A stretch of 34,365 nt of DNA from Rhodospirillaceae bacterium (GCA_002708305.1 PANE01000005.1:160097-194461); one strand, 5' to 3'. Shown: positions 8,082 through 17,074, counted from the stretch's first letter. Numbers and translations are program-made. The notes: a model not told the origin generated them from the sequence alone.

Positions 8082-9326
8082 TCACTCACTTTTTGGTGTT
8101 TTGGATAAAACCATGGACTCTAGTTTGGGGAGTATACCTTCCAAATTCGATAAACTTTGTGCCTCATCTAACCAGAATTTTACTTCATTAATAGAGGTCA
8201 ACTCTAATTGTTTCATATGATTGATTGCTAATTTTAAGTTATTATTCTGCAAGGCTTCAATGGCAGCATCAAAAGATTTAGGGATAGATTTATCACCAGA
8301 ATTTTTGATTTTTCGAATTTTGACTAATGATCTAAGTTCAATCAAGGCTCCTTGAATTAAACCACTCCGTTTGAGGCCTTCCCGAGTTTGTAGATTACTA
8401 TATATAGAAACTAACCGTTTCAGTAGTGAACGTGTATTTGGGATTCCTTTAGAGGCATATTTCTCTAACTGTTTTATATATTTTTTTGCTTCTAATTTAT
8501 CACCGACACTCAAACGGAAGGCTTCTAGTTGAACACGGAAGGGCTTTTCTTGCCAAATAGTTGTCAATAAATTGCTCAAACTTAAGATGAGTACTGGGCT
8601 ATGCAAAGATGATTGCTGACCATCACTCGCCAGCAGATCTAGACTGCCTATTACAGAGGCAAGCCTGTCATTTATAATTGAGATTCTCTCTTGCTGCCGG
8701 CTTACCTCATCTCTTATTTCATTGGTATAAGACAATTTATCAATTCCTGTACCCTCAAGGGCTACTATCCGACTAGTTAGCTTTTTTAATGCCGTTTCGG
8801 TATGCTCCTGGGACTTAACCAATTCTTTTAATTTTACAAAATTTTTACCCGTTGGAAGAATATCTTTAGAGGAATATTTGTGATTAGTTTGGTCAAAAAC
8901 ACGGAACTGAGATTCTAAAGAATCAATTCTTTTTCGTAAGCTTTTTATATTTCCATCTAAATGTGAAGTGCTATTTTCAGATAAATGTGTGCTATCAGCG
9001 TCATCTTTGTTCTCTGAAATTTCGTTTGGATCAATATTCAGTGATTTCGTGTTAACCGTAATCGTTTTCGTATTAGGTTTTAAGTTCGAGATATTATACC
9101 AAAATTCTTCAAATTTATTTAAGCTACTTCTTACGTCAAAATTAAAATTGGGAACTACATATGTTAGTCCACAACCAATCAAGAAAATTAGTAATCCATA
9201 TTTTAGAAGCTTAAATTTAAAGCTTCCCCCAACAATTCTTACTCCTTCCCCCAATATTTCATCATGGCCAGGGTCAAGTAACTTATTATCTATTGTTTTT
9301 ATTTGTTCCTTGCTACTTTTTGTCAT
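8082..9326 (-). CDS. Mitofilin/Mic60-like membrane protein
   Basis: A 414-residue protein with a charged N-terminus, one membrane helix (LLIFLIGCGLTYVV, about residues 40-60) and a long low-complexity and coiled-coil region (about 95-230; e.g. IKSLRKRIDSLESQFRVFD). A helical C-terminal region contains LLTTIWQEKPFRVQLEAF, matching the mitofilin domain pattern. Alphaproteobacteria encode Mic60 homologues exactly here, between hemD and hemY; mitochondrial Mic60 shapes crista junctions, and the bacterial protein is linked to intracytoplasmic membranes. Position plus architecture support the call; sequence identity in this family is low. It is 48 bases downstream of hemD. Confidence 0.75.
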   Translation of the reverse strand: MTKSSKEQIKTIDNKLLDPGHDEILGEGVRIVGGSFKFKLLKYGLLIFLIGCGLTYVVPNFNFDVRSSLNKFEEFWYNISNLKPNTKTITVNTKSLNIDPNEISENKDDADSTHLSENSTSHLDGNIKSLRKRIDSLESQFRVFDQTNHKYSSKDILPTGKNFVKLKELVKSQEHTETALKKLTSRIVALEGTGIDKLSYTNEIRDEVSRQQERISIINDRLASVIGSLDLLASDGQQSSLHSPVLILSLSNLLTTIWQEKPFRVQLEAFRLSVGDKLEAKKYIKQLEKYASKGIPNTRSLLKRLVSIYSNLQTREGLKRSGLIQGALIELRSLVKIRKIKNSGDKSIPKSFDAAIEALQNNNLKLAINHMKQLELTSINEVKFWLDEAQSLSNLEGILPKLESMVLSKTPKSE

Positions 9327-9374
9327 AAAAAGACCGCCATCACTAAGTTTAAATAATAAATGATAGATTAATAA

Positions 9375-10088
9375 TTAAATATTATATTCTCCCACAAGAG
9401 CTAGCATTTCTACATTATTTGGCTTTTGGGCAATGCGAACATCTTTCCAGATTAAATTCTTGACTTCATTAGCAACAGCAGAACTCAGACAATAAACAAC
9501 TAAACCGTGAGACATTTTTTGAAGATTTAGGCGCTTTATCACGTTGCACAGGATCCTAGCCGAACGTGGTGAATATAAAAACACACCATTAATTTCCTTT
9601 TTTTTGAGAGATTTAATCACCGTTTTACTTAGAGATTGTATTTCCTTGGCTTCGTAAACAATACTTACGTCTACTGTAAAACCTGATAACTCAAGTTTAT
9701 CATTAGTACTACTGTTTGCATTTTGTCCACACAAGTAAAGTATTGGACCATCGGATGGCATTAAATTTTTTATTGCTAATTTAGTTAAATCACTTGCATC
9801 ACCTGAGGCGGAAACAGCATTTAGAAAACCTAATCTAACGATAAAACTTGAAGTCGCATCTCCTACGCAATAAATCGCCATGGATTTTTTGATGTTCGTG
9901 TCAATAAGGCCAATAGCAGCATGCTTACTGGTAAGTATAATCGCTTGGTATTTTTCATAGTCAGGAATAACATTGAGTTTTTTTTGAATTTCAAGTAACG
10001 GCGATATTACAAAGCCTATATTCAATTTCTTTAGTTCATTTGCAACCTTTTGAGAATCTTCAATGGGCCTAGTTAATAAGATTTTCAT
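9375..10088 (-). CDS. hemD: Uroporphyrinogen-III synthase
   Basis: A 237-residue cytosolic enzyme that closes hydroxymethylbilane with inversion of ring D. The N-terminus MKILLTRPIEDSQKVANELK is typical of HemD. Other family landmarks are AIILTSKHAA near residue 50, YCVGDATS near 75, and GVFLYSPRSARIL in the second lobe. HemD is poorly conserved, so the position immediately after hemC (six bases) is strong support. Length is normal. Confidence 0.9.
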   Translation of the reverse strand: MKILLTRPIEDSQKVANELKKLNIGFVISPLLEIQKKLNVIPDYEKYQAIILTSKHAAIGLIDTNIKKSMAIYCVGDATSSFIVRLGFLNAVSASGDASDLTKLAIKNLMPSDGPILYLCGQNANSSTNDKLELSGFTVDVSIVYEAKEIQSLSKTVIKSLKKKEINGVFLYSPRSARILCNVIKRLNLQKMSHGLVVYCLSSAVANEVKNLIWKDVRIAQKPNNVEMLALVGEYNI

Positions 10089-10094
10089 TTCAAG

Positions 10095-11048
10095 TTAACC
10101 CAACAAATCTGAGCCTGCTTGGACTTTTAGGCGTTCGCCAACTACTATTCCAATATTTACTGCGTCTTTTATTAAGCCCGTTTCTTCTGCCATGTGTAAT
10201 CGCTCCCCTCCGGGGGCCACCACATACCCAGTCAATGTTAAACAGTCATTATCATCAATTTTAGCATACCCTGCTATTGGGGTCTGACATGAACCATCAA
10301 GTATTTTTAACATAGAACGTTCGGCATTTATTCTGACAGCGCTTTCTGGGTGATTAACAGCCTCTAACCAGCTCCACAACTGCCGATCAGATCTGTTTTC
10401 TGGGATCCTACATTGCGCCCCAATAGCCCCCTGAGCAACAGCAGGTGGCATTTCATCTAAGGACATTATCTTCGTCACCCTATCTTGAAGGTTAAGCCTT
10501 TTCAAACCTGCCAATGCCAATAATGTTGCATCTACGTCACCACGGTCTAACTTTGATAGTCTAGTTTCTACATTACCTCTAAAAAGGGTAATTTTAAAAT
10601 CAGGGCGCTTGTTTTTCAGCAATGCAGCTCGTCTGACTGAAGATGTGCCAATAAGACTTCCATGCGGTAATCCGTCGATGTTTTGGGCCTTTTTAGAAAT
10701 AAAAACGTCGTTTATTTCCTCTCTTGGAAGAACACATGCCAATCCCGTTCCCTGAGTAACGTCTGTCTCCACATCTTTCATAGAATGAAGAGCTAAATCT
10801 ATTTTTTTATTCAATAAAGCCTCTTCGATTTCTTTTATGAAAAGTCCTTTACCACCAATTTCCGCAAGCGAACGGTCCTGCACTTTATCCCCCGTTGTTT
10901 TGATTACTACGATCTCTATAGCACCAGGTTCCATAAGGGCACCATGGGCTAGCTTTAGACGGGTTTGCAACTCTTGCGCTTGGGCTAGCGCAAGTTTCGA
11001 ACCCCTAGTTCCTATACGTACGCGAGCTTTGCTATTATTGTGTTCCAT
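10095..11048 (-). CDS. hemC: Porphobilinogen deaminase (hydroxymethylbilane synthase)
   Basis: A 317-residue cytosolic enzyme that polymerises four porphobilinogens to hydroxymethylbilane. Landmarks are RIGTRGSKLALAQAQEL at the N-terminus, GKGLFIKEIE, LHSMKDV with the catalytic Asp (about residue 92), GTSSVRRAA, and GSCQTPIAGY with Cys254, which carries the dipyrromethane cofactor. The start is the ATG at 11048; an upstream TTG at 11075 would add nine atypical residues. First gene of the minus-strand heme operon, divergent from tsaD. Confidence 0.95.
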   Translation of the reverse strand: MEHNNSKARVRIGTRGSKLALAQAQELQTRLKLAHGALMEPGAIEIVVIKTTGDKVQDRSLAEIGGKGLFIKEIEEALLNKKIDLALHSMKDVETDVTQGTGLACVLPREEINDVFISKKAQNIDGLPHGSLIGTSSVRRAALLKNKRPDFKITLFRGNVETRLSKLDRGDVDATLLALAGLKRLNLQDRVTKIMSLDEMPPAVAQGAIGAQCRIPENRSDRQLWSWLEAVNHPESAVRINAERSMLKILDGSCQTPIAGYAKIDDNDCLTLTGYVVAPGGERLHMAEETGLIKDAVNIGIVVGERLKVQAGSDLLG

Positions 11049-11104
11049 AACAGAATTGTGTAGACCGGAACGCAAAATAAGGAAAGTAAGAATGTGACTG
11101 GAAA

Positions 11105-11133
11105 TAATAATAAATCTTCAAGTAAGCGTTCAA
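11105..11133 (-). promoter_or_regulatory. Candidate promoter of the hemC operon
   Basis: On the minus strand TTGAAC (11133-11128) is followed after 17 bases by TTATTA (11110-11105), placing a start near 11098, about 50 bases before hemC. The -10 is imperfect. The site overlaps the region upstream of tsaD, so the two divergent units may share control. Confidence 0.3.
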
Positions 11134-11144
11134 ATAAGGATACC

Positions 11145-12164
11145 ATGATAGTTCTTGGCATAGAAACTAGTTGTGATGAAACCGCTGCTTCTCTTGTTCG
11201 AAGTGACGGAACAATCCTCTCAAATATTATATCATCGCAATTTGACACACATCGACCTTACGGCGGCGTTGTTCCAGAACTCGCAGCACGTTCTCATGTC
11301 GAAAACATTGATACAATTGTAGCAAAAGCCATGACTGCTGGAAACATTAAGTATAGTGAGTTAAAAGCTATCGCTTCAACAGGGGGACCGGGTTTAATTG
11401 GTGGGGTTATAGTAGGGGCAACATTTGGTAAGGCGTTAGCCCTCGCTAATAACCTGCCATTTCTGGCAATAAACCATTTAGAAGGACATGCATTAACCCC
11501 CCGTTTAACCCATAAAGTTCAGTTTCCATACTTATTACTTCTAGTCTCTGGCGGACATTGCCAACTTCTTACAGTGAAGGGAGTTGGAAACTACGATCTA
11601 TTAGGGTCTACAATAGATGATGCTGTTGGTGAAGCTTTCGATAAAACAGCAAAATTATTAGGTTTAGGGTTTCCAGGTGGACCTGCTTTAGAAAAAGCAG
11701 CGCTGGATGGTGATAAATATAAGTTTAATTTTCCAAAACCATTAGCTGGAAGAACTGGATGCGATTTCTCTTTCTCTGGACTAAAAACAGCGGTTCGGTA
11801 CACTGTGGATTCGTTTAAGAGTATAACCGAAAAAGATCAAGCCGATTTGGCCGCCTCATTTCAAGAGACTGTTGTATCAATACTCAAGGACCGCTGCGCT
11901 AATGCTATTTCTATGTTTCAAGAAAAAAATGGGAAAAATAAAGTATTGGTAGTCGCAGGGGGGGTTGCTGCTAATACACAAATAAGAAATGGGTTGAACA
12001 CTCTGGCATATGATCATGATATGGACTTTGTCGCACCACCAATGAACTTATGTACGGATAACGCAGCCATGATAGCATGGGCCGGAGTAGAGAAATTGAA
12101 ACTGGGGTATCGCACTGATTTAGATTTTGTCCCTAGGCCCCGATGGCCATTGAGTGAACTTTGA
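11145..12164 (+). CDS. tsaD: tRNA N6-threonylcarbamoyladenosine transferase TsaD
   Basis: A 339-residue ASKHA-fold enzyme that transfers threonylcarbamoyl to A37 of tRNAs reading ANN codons, together with TsaB, TsaC and TsaE. It starts MIVLGIETSCDETAASLV, a canonical N-terminus. The metal-binding HLEGH motif is in NHLEGHALTPRL, and LLVSGGH, GEAFDKTAKLLGL and GGVAANTQIRN follow in family order. The frame is open back to a GTG at 11094 with its own AAGGA; I chose the ATG at 11145 because it matches the family N-terminus and has AAGGA at 11136-11140, although spacing is short. gpsA follows within about 25 bases. Confidence 0.95.
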   Translation: MIVLGIETSCDETAASLVRSDGTILSNIISSQFDTHRPYGGVVPELAARSHVENIDTIVAKAMTAGNIKYSELKAIASTGGPGLIGGVIVGATFGKALALANNLPFLAINHLEGHALTPRLTHKVQFPYLLLLVSGGHCQLLTVKGVGNYDLLGSTIDDAVGEAFDKTAKLLGLGFPGGPALEKAALDGDKYKFNFPKPLAGRTGCDFSFSGLKTAVRYTVDSFKSITEKDQADLAASFQETVVSILKDRCANAISMFQEKNGKNKVLVVAGGVAANTQIRNGLNTLAYDHDMDFVAPPMNLCTDNAAMIAWAGVEKLKLGYRTDLDFVPRPRWPLSEL

Positions 12165-12188
12165 TAACAAGTAGATTTGAGTAAACAG

Positions 12189-13181
12189 ATGGATTCGAAA
12201 TCAGTTGGCATAATTGGTTCTGGCGCATGGGGCTCTGCCCTGGCTCACGCGTTGAGCGTAGCAGGGAATGAAGTGACGTTATGGGGACGGAACGCCGAGA
12301 CTATAAATGAAATCAACGAGATCCATGAGAATAAGTCTTACCTACCTAAGCTTAAACTTGATAAAAATATTCGAGCAACTACAGACTTAAAATCCGTTTG
12401 CGAAAAAAATGTTGTAATAATAGCAGTCCCTACTCAGCAAATCAGGACTCTAGGTGAAGAGATCAGACAATATATAACCCACGATACTCCCATAGTCTGT
12501 AGCGCGAAGGGTTTCGAACTTGGAACAGGTAAGCTCATTTCTGAAATTTTATCAGAAACCTTAATCAATAAGAACATTGCTATAATCTCCGGGCCTACAT
12601 TTGCATCTGAAGTTATAAACAACTTTCCTACTGCAGCAACATTTGCCATGAAAGATCGACAATTAGGTAGGGCATTAGCTAGAAATTTTAGCTCCTCTAA
12701 CTTCCGCCTCTACGGTAGTGCAGATATAATTGGAGTACAAGTTGGAGGTGCAATCAAAAATATAATCGCTATTGCCTGTGGAATAGCGTCTGGGCAAGGG
12801 TTTGGGGAAAACACACGAGCGGCTATTGTGACGCGCGGTTTGGCAGAAACAAAACGTCTAGCTTTTGCGCTTGGGGGTAATGTAGAGACGTTATCAGGTT
12901 TATCTGGTTTGGGCGACTTTCTACTCAGTTGCACTAGCAGGCAATCTCGTAACTTCCAATTTGGTGAAGAGTTAGGTAAAGGGCGGTCTGCGAATAATAC
13001 GTTAAAAAATATGATAGGAATTGTAGAGGGTTTTCATAGTTCTAAAGCAGTCACTAAAAGAGCCAAGGACCTAAAAGTCGATTTACCTATTTGCGGTTCT
13101 GTGCACTCCATTCTGACTCAAAGCACAGATATTAATTTAAGTATTCGGCGATTACTCGATCGCCCAATCAGAAGTGAATAA
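12189..13181 (+). CDS. gpsA: NAD(P)-dependent glycerol-3-phosphate dehydrogenase
   Basis: A 331-residue cytosolic enzyme that makes sn-glycerol-3-phosphate for phospholipids. It has the Rossmann motif GIIGSGAWGSALA, followed by CSAKGFELGTG, ISGPTFASEV, the catalytic lysine region GGAIKNIIAIACGI, and TRGLAETKRLA with GLSGLGDFLLSCTS. The ATG at 12189 is chosen; a TTG at 12177 is also in frame. It probably forms an operon with tsaD, a frequent alphaproteobacterial pair. The 228 bases after it are AT-rich and show no gene. Confidence 0.94.
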   Translation: MDSKSVGIIGSGAWGSALAHALSVAGNEVTLWGRNAETINEINEIHENKSYLPKLKLDKNIRATTDLKSVCEKNVVIIAVPTQQIRTLGEEIRQYITHDTPIVCSAKGFELGTGKLISEILSETLINKNIAIISGPTFASEVINNFPTAATFAMKDRQLGRALARNFSSSNFRLYGSADIIGVQVGGAIKNIIAIACGIASGQGFGENTRAAIVTRGLAETKRLAFALGGNVETLSGLSGLGDFLLSCTSRQSRNFQFGEELGKGRSANNTLKNMIGIVEGFHSSKAVTKRAKDLKVDLPICGSVHSILTQSTDINLSIRRLLDRPIRSE

Positions 13182-13409
13182 AATGTCATCCCCACAGAAG
13201 AATATAATAACTCCTTAAAGATACAAATACATTCGATTATTAATGAGTTTTTAAATATTTTTGTCGATTAGCATTTATTTTTCCCATATAGTTATAAGCT
13301 ACTTTTTTATAATCCGTTTGACTAATTTTAAGGTACTGGAAACACCTATTTGGTCTTGGTATCGCTAAAAAGTTATTTTAAATAAACTACACAGAAGTTA
13401 AGGGGAATT

Positions 13410-13655
13410 ATGGCTGAAGTTGGTGGAATCGCAGGCGAGCAATTACGTTCATATATAGAACGAATAGAAAGATTAGAGGCAGAAAAATCTGCACTTGCTG
13501 CTGATATTCGTGAAATATTTGCAGATGCGAAAGGTAATGGCTTTGATGTAAAAATTATGAGACAAATAGTTCGTCTGAGAAAAATGGACCACCAAGACCG
13601 AGCCGAACAGGAGGAACTTCTCGTGCTTTATCAACATGCAATCGGGATGGAATAG
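13410..13655 (+). CDS. gapR: GapR-like nucleoid protein (DUF2312)
   Basis: An 81-residue protein with a long helical, coiled-coil N-terminal part (LRSYIERIERLEAEKSALAADIREIF) and the signature AKGNGFDVKIMRQIVRLRKMD of the DUF2312 family. Caulobacter GapR is a small AT-rich-DNA-binding protein that clamps overtwisted DNA ahead of replication and transcription. Length is normal. A strong AAGGGG Shine-Dalgarno sits at 13399-13404. It stands alone, with 94 bases to hisS. Confidence 0.93.
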   Translation: MAEVGGIAGEQLRSYIERIERLEAEKSALAADIREIFADAKGNGFDVKIMRQIVRLRKMDHQDRAEQEELLVLYQHAIGME

Positions 13656-13749
13656 ATTAGTATTGGTATCAAATATTAATCCGTCAGGATAATAATACAT
13701 ATTTGTGCAATTCTAGAACTCGTCTTTCAAACTTTTGGGTTAAATTCTA

Positions 13750-15087
13750 ATGTCACCCTCAGAAACTAAGATTACCACATCAAAAGAACGAGTTCGACCT
13801 ATAAGCGGATTCCCGGAATGGTTACCTGAGTACAGATTGGTTGAATTACAGTGGATCGACTCATTTAGAAAAATTTTTGAGAGTTACGGATTCACTTCCA
13901 TAGAACCCCGGTCAATAGAGCCGGTCGAGGTACTTTTAAAACAAGGGGATACTGATAAAGAAATTTATTCTATTGGACGCTTATTAAATAATAATAGTGA
14001 TGAAAACGAACCAAGTTATGCACTTCATTATGATATGACGGTCCCAATGGCTAGGTACGTTGCGGCTAATATAAACCAACTTAACTTTCCATTTAAACGC
14101 TACCAAATGCAAAAAGCATGGCGTGGAGAGCGGCCTCAAGACGGTCGTTTTAGAGAATTTTTACAGTGTGACATTGATGTGGTTGATACACGTCCTATTC
14201 CGCTTCATTTTGATGCAGAAATACCAATAATAATGCATGAAGCTATCGAATCAATCGGCGCTGGCCCCCTGACAACTAAAGTCAATAATCGCAAGATTTT
14301 AGAAGGATTTTATTCGGGGCTTTCTATCTCAGACACATCTAACACAATAAGAATAATTGATAAATTAGATAAAATCGGTACTGATGGCGTGGCGACTATG
14401 CTTTCTAAAGATCTAAAATTAACACCGCCGATTATCGATATGGTTTTAAATTTTGCTGAAATCAAAGGAGCAGGTCACTCTGTTATTGATCAAATACGGG
14501 ACCTTAACGTAAAATCCAGTTTACTCGAAGAAGGAATTAATGAATTAGAGTTTGTAATTCAGCAGCTCGAAAAATATAAAGCAGGAACCTTTCTGGTTGA
14601 TATGTCAATAGCAAGAGGGTTGGCGTACTACACTGGTACGGTATATGAGTCTCGCTTCACAGAATATCCAAATTTTCCAACGATTTGCGGTGGCGGACGA
14701 TACGACAATCTTGTTGGAGACTTTGTCAATAAAAAACTCCCTGGTATCGGCATATCAATCGGCTTAACTCGCATATTTGCCAAATTGATGCGGGAAGGAA
14801 AGATACAAGCTAACCGAAAAACACCAACTGATATTCTTGTTGTGCACACGCAGGGAGCGCCCTACGATCTTATTAAAGATACCGCCAATATTCTGCGTGC
14901 TCGTGGATTTAACGTAGAGCAATATCATGAAGATCGAAAACTTAAGGCCCAGCTAAAGTATGCAGGCGAAAAAATGATCCCATGGATATGGTTCCCACCA
15001 GCAGATAGGAATGGTATACACGAAGTGAAAAACTCTGTAACAAGGGTGCAGGCGATTTCAGATCCAAAAACTTGGCTACCTGGATAG
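13750..15087 (+). CDS. hisS: Histidine--tRNA ligase
   Basis: A 445-residue class II aminoacyl-tRNA synthetase that charges tRNA-His. Motif 1 lies around FESYGFTSIEPRSIEP, then HYDMTVPMARYVA. Motif 2 spans about 117-141 (KAWRGERPQDGRFREFLQCD). The histidine-binding motif is ARGLAYYTGTVYE (288-300), with Ala292 where RGLDYYT is usual, followed by GGGRYDNLVG and a C-terminal anticodon-binding domain from about 360. The end segment (WFPPADRNGIHEVK ... DPKTW) is unlike Escherichia coli HisS and resembles forms I associate with actinobacteria. No strong Shine-Dalgarno precedes the ATG at 13750. Confidence 0.94.
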   Translation: MSPSETKITTSKERVRPISGFPEWLPEYRLVELQWIDSFRKIFESYGFTSIEPRSIEPVEVLLKQGDTDKEIYSIGRLLNNNSDENEPSYALHYDMTVPMARYVAANINQLNFPFKRYQMQKAWRGERPQDGRFREFLQCDIDVVDTRPIPLHFDAEIPIIMHEAIESIGAGPLTTKVNNRKILEGFYSGLSISDTSNTIRIIDKLDKIGTDGVATMLSKDLKLTPPIIDMVLNFAEIKGAGHSVIDQIRDLNVKSSLLEEGINELEFVIQQLEKYKAGTFLVDMSIARGLAYYTGTVYESRFTEYPNFPTICGGGRYDNLVGDFVNKKLPGIGISIGLTRIFAKLMREGKIQANRKTPTDILVVHTQGAPYDLIKDTANILRARGFNVEQYHEDRKLKAQLKYAGEKMIPWIWFPPADRNGIHEVKNSVTRVQAISDPKTWLPG

Positions 15088-15145
15088 GATTTTTAAACTG
15101 TTATTATGGAATAAATTTTTAAGATTAACCCATAATTGGCATCAA

Positions 15146-15688
15146 GTGGATACACACTTGTTCCGATGCGCACAGTTATACGGGGAATACTGCACTCCAT
15201 TGCTCCAAAATGCTCAAATTGCTACAGTGATAAATCTTCGAGGAGAGAACCCTCGCTCTACATGGTACAATCCAGAAAGAAATACATGCAATAAGCTTGG
15301 CATCGTTCATATCGACAGTCCACTGCATTCCCGACGTCTACCACAAAAAGAAATGCTATCTTGCCTTTTAAGAGCTTATAATAGTGCTTTAACTCCAATT
15401 CTTGTCAAATGTTCGGGAGGAGCGGACAGAACGGCTTTAGCTAGTGCGATATATTTGTTAAACATATATGGCGTAGATGGTTTAAAAAAAGTGAATCGCC
15501 ACTTTAGGTTTTGGCCTTACCTGCATTTACCTGGAAAGCACCAACGATGGATAAAACATTTTCCAAACTTTTTCTCCGATACCCATAACGGATCGGTGTT
15601 ATGTGATTGGGTTGAAGACACTTATACACCGGAATTATTTGAGCGGTGGTTAGTCGAGCGTCAACTAGGAGACACGTGGAGAAACTAA
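15146..15688 (+). CDS. Cysteine-based (dual-specificity-like) phosphatase
   Basis: A protein of 180 residues from a GTG at 15146. The P-loop KCSGGADRTALASAIYLL contains the CX5R signature (C-S-G-G-A-D-R) of tyrosine/dual-specificity phosphatases; the residue before Cys is Lys instead of the usual His. LFRCAQL and ATVINLRGENP upstream match the small bacterial DSP group (LYRSAQP ... TVINLRG). The substrate is unknown. In-frame codons before the GTG also read like the family (THNWHQVD), so the true start may be further up, for example the CTG at 15098 with AGGA at 15086-15089. Convergent with the CoA-transferase gene 18 bases away. Confidence 0.8.
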   Translation: MDTHLFRCAQLYGEYCTPLLQNAQIATVINLRGENPRSTWYNPERNTCNKLGIVHIDSPLHSRRLPQKEMLSCLLRAYNSALTPILVKCSGGADRTALASAIYLLNIYGVDGLKKVNRHFRFWPYLHLPGKHQRWIKHFPNFFSDTHNGSVLCDWVEDTYTPELFERWLVERQLGDTWRN

Positions 15689-15706
15689 AAACTCTTTGAA
15701 GAATTA

Positions 15707-16933
15707 TCAAACAGAGACAACGACCCCTCCTATAATTCCTCTATCATGCAAGTCTGCAATATTATGGTCAGGCATACCTAAAATATCAGATAAAACCTCA
15801 TCAGTATTTTCGCCAAGTAATGGGGCAGCTTTTACCGGCATATTTGCCAAATCATGAAAACGTAAAGGTAGGCCTGCCATGGGATAAGACCCAATTTCTG
15901 GCTGATTTTTAACCTCAATTAGTGGGTTTTTAACTGAACAACGCGGATCATTTTTTAATAATTCAGTAAAGTTTTGATACGGCCCCCATAATACACCAGC
16001 TTTCTCAAGTATGTTTTTGACATTGCTGTAGTCACGTGATGCAACCCAAGGCTCTATCATAGCTACTATGTTATCTCTAGCTATATATCTATCCCCTTCA
16101 TTATCTAAATTTAGATTTTTATCGTTTTCAAATTCAATTACAGGTTTTGTGATTTCGACAGCAATTTTTAATCTTCGCCATTGCGCCTTTGTAAGCGCAG
16201 TTAACATTATTCGCTTACCATCTAACGTTAGGAAATCATGGCCGAAAGCACCATAGATATGATTTCCATCAGCTGTTCGATTTTTGTCCAATAATGACGC
16301 CTCTGCTATATGTCCAAGCGCACTAGCTACCCAAATCCCAATATCAGACAAAGCTAATTTTACTAAATTACCGCAACCTGTCCTACTCCTTTGGCGTTCA
16401 GCCGCCAGAATACCAGTAGCCGCCATACTACCCGTGACCAGGTCCCAAGCTGGGAGCAAATGATTAACAGGTCTTTCGCCTCCTCGGGGACCAGTTGCAA
16501 AAGGGAAACCCAATGCACAATTGATCGTGTAATCTACTGCTGGAGTTCCATCATGGCTCCCCAGGACATTGAGCATGATCAGATCCTTACGCCGAGCTTT
16601 TAATTTATCAAAATTGTAGGCTCCCCCAGGCGGATGGTTAGTCAAAAATATACCATTATCTGGTCCTGGTTGGCATATAAGCGCTTCTATGATTTCACGA
16701 CCTTCAGATTCCCGAGAATTCACTGCAATTGATTTTTTCCCTTTATTTAAACCTGCCCAGTAAAGGCTGTTACCTTTGTTATCTAGGGGCCATCTTTTGT
16801 GGTCCATCCCACCACCAATTGGATCAAACCGTATAACTTCAGCACCTAGCTGTCCCAGCGTCATCCCGCCTAAAGGAGCAGCAACAAACGCTGACCCTTC
16901 AATCACTCTCATTCCAGATAAAAGATTATACAC
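15707..16933 (-). CDS. mct: Class III CoA-transferase, 2-methylfumaryl-CoA isomerase (Mct)-like
   Basis: A 408-residue CaiB/BaiF family protein. It opens LLSGMRVIEGSAFVAAPLGG and continues FDPIGGGMDHKRWP, LYWAGLNKGKKSIAV, HLLPAWDLVTG and GNHIYGAFGHDF. From memory these blocks match Chloroflexus Mct, which moves CoA within mesaconyl-CoA (C1 to C4) in the 3-hydroxypropionate bicycle. The likely catalytic Asp of this family is Asp164 in PAWD, essentially the position reported for Mct. I chose the GTG at 16933, with AGAGG seven bases upstream; the frame opens at 17014. No other gene of that cycle is visible nearby. It follows pckA on the same strand, separated by 141 bases. Confidence 0.82.
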   Translation of the reverse strand: MYNLLSGMRVIEGSAFVAAPLGGMTLGQLGAEVIRFDPIGGGMDHKRWPLDNKGNSLYWAGLNKGKKSIAVNSRESEGREIIEALICQPGPDNGIFLTNHPPGGAYNFDKLKARRKDLIMLNVLGSHDGTPAVDYTINCALGFPFATGPRGGERPVNHLLPAWDLVTGSMAATGILAAERQRSRTGCGNLVKLALSDIGIWVASALGHIAEASLLDKNRTADGNHIYGAFGHDFLTLDGKRIMLTALTKAQWRRLKIAVEITKPVIEFENDKNLNLDNEGDRYIARDNIVAMIEPWVASRDYSNVKNILEKAGVLWGPYQNFTELLKNDPRCSVKNPLIEVKNQPEIGSYPMAGLPLRFHDLANMPVKAAPLLGENTDEVLSDILGMPDHNIADLHDRGIIGGVVVSV

Positions 16934-17074
16934 TACCACACCTCTTTCATTACTATCTAACCAATAAAGTCTAATTAATAGTGCCGACGAGAGGTCGAGG
17001 ATTTTTATTTTCAATAAAAATAAATACCAATGGCGACAGCTCTTAATCTCTATATTGAGAAGAGACGAAGCGCT

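Noticed and set aside
8968-9363. 131-codon plus-strand ORF opposite the Mic60-like gene
   Set aside because: Arises from AT-rich complement of the coiled-coil region; serine/phenylalanine/leucine-rich with no domain.
17041-17070. Inverted repeat AAGAG/CTCTT after pckA
   Set aside because: The stem needs a three-base bulge and lacks a U-tract on the minus strand; not convincing as a terminator.
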